NCBI GenBank assembly: GCA_963682055.1
Contig: OY821749.1
Span: 31,999,631-32,063,630 of the forward strand
DNA: 64,000 nucleotides
Source: Primula veris
Taxonomy: Eukaryota > Streptophyta > Magnoliopsida > Ericales > Primulaceae
Direction: 5' to 3'
The position numbers and the translations under genes were made by a program. The notes under the pieces were generated by a model. The model saw nothing but the letters and a program-made list of their open reading frames with translations, was not told the origin of the DNA and did not search any database. Below, in pieces: positions 58,838-64,000 of this stretch (position 1 is the stretch's first letter; the number at the start of each line of letters is the position of its first letter).

Positions 58838-61800
58838 ATGGATATAAGCAATGAGGCAAGTGTCGACCCCTTCTCAATTGGCCCCTCAACTATTATGGGC
58901 CGTACGATCGCTTTTCGTGTCTTATTCTGCAAATCAATGGCTCAGTTAAGACACCAACTCTTTCGCCTATTATCGTACTGTTTCGGCAGAATTAAAGAGA
59001 ATCTAAGTACATATTTGACCCCTTTAATCTCATGGCTACATCCTCGAAACCCTCAAGGGATTCTTCTACTCGTAACGATCATCGCTTTTTCTTTAAAGCG
59101 TTTCACCAACGTGAAAACTAGGGCTGAGCTGGCATATCGTAGGAAATTCTGGCGTAACATGATGAGGACGGCGTTAACTTATGAAGAGTGGGCTCACGCT
59201 GCTAAAATGCTCGATAAAGAAACACCGAAAATGAACGAAAGTGATTTGTACGACGAAGAACTGGTGAGGAATAAGTTGCAAGAGCTCCGTCATAGACGAC
59301 AAGAGGGTTCGTTGAGAGATATCATGTTTTGTATGCGTGCGGATTTAGTACGTAATCTGGGTAACATGTGTAACCCGGAACTTCACAAAGGCCGGCTTCA
59401 TGTTCCAAAGCTAATAAAGGAATATATAGATGAGGTATATTTTTTTTCAGTACTCTTGCTTCTTTCGTTAATTTTGGACTAAAATCATAATGCATGTAGT
59501 TTCTAAGCGATTCTGTAATTTAATTGCCATCGCGGTTAGCAGTTTATTCCCCTTAGAATCAGCACTATAGATCTGTTATCTTTTCTTTCGTCCTACACAT
59601 TCAATATTATATACATTGTTATGTTTTAGCTTTTAAGCTGAGCTTAACTTCTTCTTTTTTTTTTCTTTGAGGCTGGACTGCATTTGGTTGACCAGCTTGA
59701 AAGCTGAGGCTTTCTTGTTTTTTGGGCTAAAAAAGATTAAGCGTTTTTCTCAACCTAAGACAAAACCATCTTATTTGCAAAAATCTACAAACAAACAATT
59801 CCTTATATAACTGTGCCATGTCTCACATTTGGTATTGAAAATTTCATAGGTAGCAACCCAATTGAGGATGGTTTGCGACTCGGACTCGGAAGAGCTTTTA
59901 TTAGAAGAAAAACTTGCTTTTATGCACGAAACTCGGCACGCGTTTGGTCGAACAGCTTTGCTTCTTAGCGGTGGTGCTTCTTTAGGATCTTTTCATATAG
60001 GGGTAGTGAAGACATTAGTCGAACACAAACTTTTGCCACGTATAATTGCGGGTTCGAGTGTAGGGTCTGTTATGTGCTCGGTTGTGGCGACCAGGTCTTG
60101 GCCCGAGCTACAAAGCTTTTTTGAAGATTCGTGGCATTCTTTGCAATTTTTTGACCAAATGGGGGGTATTTTCGCCGTTTTTAGACGAGTTATGACAAGA
60201 GGGGCGGTTCATGAGATTAGGCAACTGCAGGTAATGTTACTTTTGATATATGCATACAGTTTGAAAACTGGTTTTTGTTTGACATATTGTTCAGTATACT
60301 TGTCGAAATTATTGTTGGACATACGCTTCGATAAACTGCTTTGATCGGCATACAAATAAGATTTGCATAATGGCTCGTTTGGTTGCCTCCTAATAGTTCT
60401 TCTATAGTGGGTATGGAAAATGCACTTAAGTTTTTACTTTATGTACGTCTGGTAAAAATATAGTAATACTCAAGAGTCAAGAGTATACTTTTTGTATTGG
60501 AAATAGTGAAAAGTACTTTATAATAGTGTAAGATAGTTCTCAAAACCTGTAGTCTAAGACATAAAATTATGCTATTAGTGGTCATACAAACAATATATGT
60601 TACTTTTCTACTTTTAAAGCACGAGAGTACAGAAGTAAGGGCAACCAAGCAAGCCCAATGTTCATTATAATGGACATAAACTGATTTTGGACAATGTACT
60701 GAATAGTAAATTGAGATGTAAAGTTCACAATGCTGCTTGATCATAAATAGGTTAAAAATATGTCACTTAATTGAAATTGCAGGTAATGTTACGACACCTC
60801 ACCAACAACCTCACATTTCAAGAGGCTTATGATATGACCGGGAGAGTTCTAGGAATCACAGTTTGCTCCCCAAGAAAACACGAACCGCCACGTTGCTTAA
60901 ATTATTTAACTTCGCCACATGTCGTGATTTGGAGTGCTGTTACTGCCTCCTGTGCTTTTCCGGGGCTTTTCGAGGCGCAAGAATTAATGGCAAAAGATAG
61001 GAGTGGAGAAATTGTGCCGTATCATCCGCCATTTCATTTGGGCCCCGATGAAGGCTCAGGATCGTATACGAGGAGGTGGAGAGATGGGAGTTTGGAGATC
61101 GATTTGCCGATGATGCAATTGAAGGAGCTTTTTAATGTGAATCATTTTATTGTAAGCCAGGCTAATCCGCATATCGCTCCGTTACTTAGGATAAAGGATA
61201 TTGTGAGAGCTTATGGGGGTAACTTTGCAGCAAAGGTGCGTTTGCTAATTTGGTTATTGACCTATGTACTTGTTTACCTGCAAGTTGCAACTTGTAAGCT
61301 GAGGGATTTGTTTGGTTGCAGAAGTTAGCCCAATTAGCTGGATCTTTTAGATTCTAAAAAAAGCTAAAGATGTTTAAACTGCTTATTCAAACCAAACACC
61401 CATAAAAAGTCTGCTTTTAAGATGATCAGTCAAATGCAGTTCAGCTATTAAGGAAATCGTAAAAGAAAATCTTTTCTTGTAAGCTGCAATGTAACAAAAC
61501 CTAAGAAGTTTTGCTTCAAAGTTAAACTACAATTGGTTGATCACCTTGAAACTGAGTTTTTTTTTTGGGTAAATAAAGCTGAAGATTAGACTGGATGAAC
61601 CTAAATAATTCAGCTTCTTGCTTAAAAGCTGTTACCAAACAAACCTCTTCATTTGATTTCCATTGTTTGTCTTTTTCTTGTGTAATCGGCTGTGTAAGAA
61701 AGAGCTTTTACTTGTTTTGGAATTTGTAGCTTGCTCACTTGACAGAGATGGAGGTGAAACACAGATGCAATCAAGTATTGGAACTCGGTTTTCCACTTGG

Positions 61801-62988
61801 CGGCTTGGCGAAGCTCTTTGCTCAAGATTGGGAGGGTGATGTCACCGTAGTTATGCCTGCTACTCTTGCTCAGGTACATTCAAATTATGTAATACGATGT
61901 ATTTTCTCACGTGTGGTCTTTAACGGGGGACAATCTTTAATATAATTTCATTAAATCATATGGGGAAAGAAAAAGTAAGAATGAAAGGCCCTTGATTGAA
62001 CTAAAATTAATTGAATTTTTAGTGGAAACAGGTGTTTTTTGTAAAATAAAATGTTCATTTTAAAATAGGATCTGTGCTTCCCTGTGTTCTATACTGACAT
62101 TTTTATTAAATTCAGTACTCGAAAATCATACAAAACCCGTCTCACGTTGAGCTCCAAAAGGCTGCAAACCAAGGCCGGCGATGCACATGGGAAAAACTCT
62201 CGGCCGTGAAAGCCAACTGCGGCACGGAGATGGCCCTCGACGAGTGCGTCGCCATCCTCAACCACATGCGCCGCCTCAAACGCTCCGCCCAACGCGCCGC
62301 CGCCACCTCCTCGTCGCACCACCCTCTCTCTACCACCACCCGGTTCAACGCCTCCAGACGTATCCCTTCCTGGAACTGCCTCGCTCGCGAGAACTCTGCA
62401 GGTTCCCTTGACGAGGATGTCCTTGCTGACGTGGCGACCTCTTTCCACGCCGTGGGAAGACCCTCGCGTCCCTCTAGAGGTAACCATGATGGTAGTGATA
62501 GCGAAACCGAGAGCGTAGATTTGGGTTCTAATTCTTGGACGAGAACCGGGGGGCCTCTCATGAGGACTACCTCAGCAGATAAATTCGTCGATTTCGTTCA
62601 GAATTTGGATAGAGGGCAGATGGGTCATTCGAGTACTTTTACGGGTCCGTATTACCAGAGTTTGAGAGTGACCACACCCGATAGAAACTCGGACTCTGAG
62701 TTGGAACAGAGGGAGATTGGAACTCGGGTTAGCGGATCTATCATGGTCGGTGAAGGAGACTTGTTGCAACCCGAGAGGATACACAATGGGATAGTGTTCA
62801 ATGTTGTGAGAAAAGAGGATTTGACGCCGTCGATTAATTCGGAAAATAACAGCCCATCGAATAATTCTGCTGCGGAATGTGTTCAGCTCGATTGTCCTGA
62901 TAAGGAACTTGATTCGAGTTCGGAGTCTGATTATGAGGAACCTGATGAGGGGAAGATTTTTCAACATGAAGATGATACGGTTTTTTAA
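58838..62988 (+). CDS. SDP1: Triacylglycerol lipase SUGAR-DEPENDENT1 (patatin-like)
   Basis: SDP1 hydrolyses triacylglycerol at the oil-body surface, starting storage-lipid breakdown after germination. Five exons fit: 58838-59434, 59850-60230, 60783-61235, 61730-61873 and 62116-62988, all junctions in phase 0 (2,448 nt, 815 aa, close to the Arabidopsis enzyme). The N-terminal conserved region has a hydrophobic stretch near residues 74-90 ([10 protein letters not shown]). The patatin domain shows the glycine-rich loop SGGASLG (239-245), the nucleophile elbow GSSVG with Ser269, and the catalytic Asp427 in DGS, so the Ser-Asp dyad is intact. [18 protein letters not shown] and [13 protein letters not shown] follow, then a Ser/acidic C-terminal tail that is GC-rich at its start (62160-62420). 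Intron 2 is bounded by a 15-bp direct repeat; introns 1-3 contain MITE-like sequences. Confidence 0.95.
60226..60792 (+). repeat. 15-bp direct repeat straddling SDP1 intron 2 splice sites
   Basis: TGCAGGTAATGTTAC occurs at 60226-60240 across the donor and again at 60778-60792 across the acceptor. The intron (60231-60782, 552 bp) thus equals one repeat plus the DNA between. Confidence 0.95.
60372..60655. mobile_element. MITE-like insertion in SDP1 intron 2
   Basis: The left end GGCTCGTTTGGTTGCC and the right end GGCAACCAAGCAAGCC are inverted repeats with two mismatches over 16 bases, a pattern common to plant hAT-type MITEs. No matching 8-bp flanks were seen, so the ends or the duplication may have decayed. 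Confidence 0.6.
61301..61648. mobile_element. MITE-like insertion in SDP1 intron 3
   Basis: GATTTGTTTGGTTGCAG on the left and CTGTTACCAAACAAACC on the right form imperfect inverted ends. The interior is AT-rich and non-coding. It occupies most of the intron. Confidence 0.5.
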
Positions 62989-64000
62989 AACACGGGGTTA
63001 GGTGATCCGACAGAAGCATTGTTTTGTATAAAAAAGATCAATATATAATTTGTTTCTGTTGATTGTGTAAGTGGTGTGTTATTGTTCAATTCAACCATCT
63101 TGGTTGCTGTAAATAGATAAATTTGTATCTTATTAGAGCTAAAATTCATCTCATTTCCCCTTCCATCTGTTAAACCATTTACTCATTTAGTTTTGTTGTT
63201 CTCAAGTAATCAATTAGGAGTAATTTTTAAACTTGTGAATGTCACCATAGAGAGGACAGTGATAAGCCAAGATTAAGTAGACAGAGGGCTGGATTTTAAA
63301 AAATTAATATGGGGTCAAATTGTTATTTTCGTTATAAAAAAAAAATTACACTGTAAAAAATTGTCTTATGAAAATATTTGGATTGCAGCCCCCACCTATC
63401 AGAGGACTCGGTACTCGTGTCTTAAAGCTCCGATCAACTTGTATCAAAATTGTGTTACCCATCTTTCTTTTTTAACAAGTACATTCAGTCTTCGTCATTC
63501 CATGTCAATTTCACATTATTAGACTTCTTTTATGTATATATCAATGTATGTATGTATTTGTAGGTGTAGAAACTCTTCCATTATTATTATTATTATTATT
63601 GCAAACTAGCATATAAATTATAAACTCTTAGGTTGGGGAGCAGCCAAAACATTGATTAGGATGTTACCCAACTTGGAAGTTGGAAAAGACAGTGGATTAT
63701 TTGTTGGAAGGCACACAATTTATTTATTTTCAATTATGTCTCTTAAATAAATTTAAGGGACAAAAACACCATGTATAAGTGAACTTGTACTTTGAGACAC
63801 GATGTTGTTGGGATGGTTGTGAGTTGAGAGCAATTCTTAAAGCTTGTTTGGTTGTGATTTTAAGTTTAACCTTCTTTCTGGCTATCTACTTTAATTAAAT
63901 CTCAACTTGTTTGTTTCGCTGTTTGTCTTTCTTGTAAGTGCCAAGCTTTAAAAACCGTTTTTTCACGGGTTTCTTTTCTAGGGAAAAATTAGGAGTTCGA
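62989..64000. other. SDP1 3' flank, no gene seen
   Basis: The SDP1 3' untranslated region and spacer. An (ATT)n microsatellite lies at about 63578-63600. A GCTTGTTTGGTTGTG motif near 63842-63856 resembles the left end of the MITE-like family, but the right end would be outside the window. Confidence 0.6.

Overview
This is a plant nuclear window from a eudicot, probably an asterid although the species cannot be fixed from the sequence. The evidence is AT-rich intergenic DNA, GT-AG introns, plant-only gene families (DC1 proteins, plant calmodulin-binding-domain proteins, SDP1 lipase, augmin) and abundant plant transposons. Five genes look intact: AUG1/HAUS1 (4655-7022 +), one DC1-domain gene (22847-25231 +), a PICBP-like calmodulin-binding protein (46478-50800 -), an F-box protein (53999-55219 -) and the triacylglycerol lipase SDP1 (58838-62988 +). 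I assembled exon structures by hand from splice signals and phase. All five concatenate into open frames, but the PICBP and F-box starts are uncertain.

The left 51 kb is best read as a decayed tandem segmental duplication with repeat unit [AUG1 (+), DC1 gene (+), PICBP (-)]. Unit 0 is cut by the window edge and shows only the broken 5' exon of a PICBP copy (178-1697). Unit 1 (about 4.6-19 kb) has intact AUG1, a methyltransferase pseudogene, a broken DC1 gene and a PICBP last-exon copy split by a solo LTR. Unit 2 (about 19-26.5 kb) has lost AUG1, keeps the only intact DC1 gene, and its PICBP copy ends abruptly in a Ty1-copia LTR. Unit 3 (33.9-50.8 kb) has the last two exons of AUG1, two broken DC1 copies and the intact PICBP gene. 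A different member therefore survives in each unit.

Mobile DNA explains much of the decay. I see a 5'-truncated Ty1-copia element (26477-32084, minus), a 1.76-kb solo LTR with a 5-bp target-site duplication (16906-18663), a second LTR without matching flanks at a deletion breakpoint (32085-33907), a 3.9-kb non-autonomous CACTA element (40841-44737, 3-bp duplication), a Mutator-like element carrying a broken GRF zinc-finger gene (10110-11260), two copies of an RNase H-like retroposon fragment, and several small MITE-like elements.

The right 13 kb is quieter: F-box gene, repeat-rich spacer, SDP1. PICBP and SDP1 are also close neighbours on Arabidopsis chromosome 5 (At5g04020 and At5g04040), so this end probably keeps ancestral gene order. 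SDP1 starts storage-lipid breakdown, AUG1 acts in microtubule nucleation, and PICBP is a calmodulin target; I see no sign that they form one pathway. No CRISPR, bacterial operon or convincing RNA gene was seen. The most unusual single signal is a 15-bp direct repeat that exactly straddles both splice sites of SDP1 intron 2.
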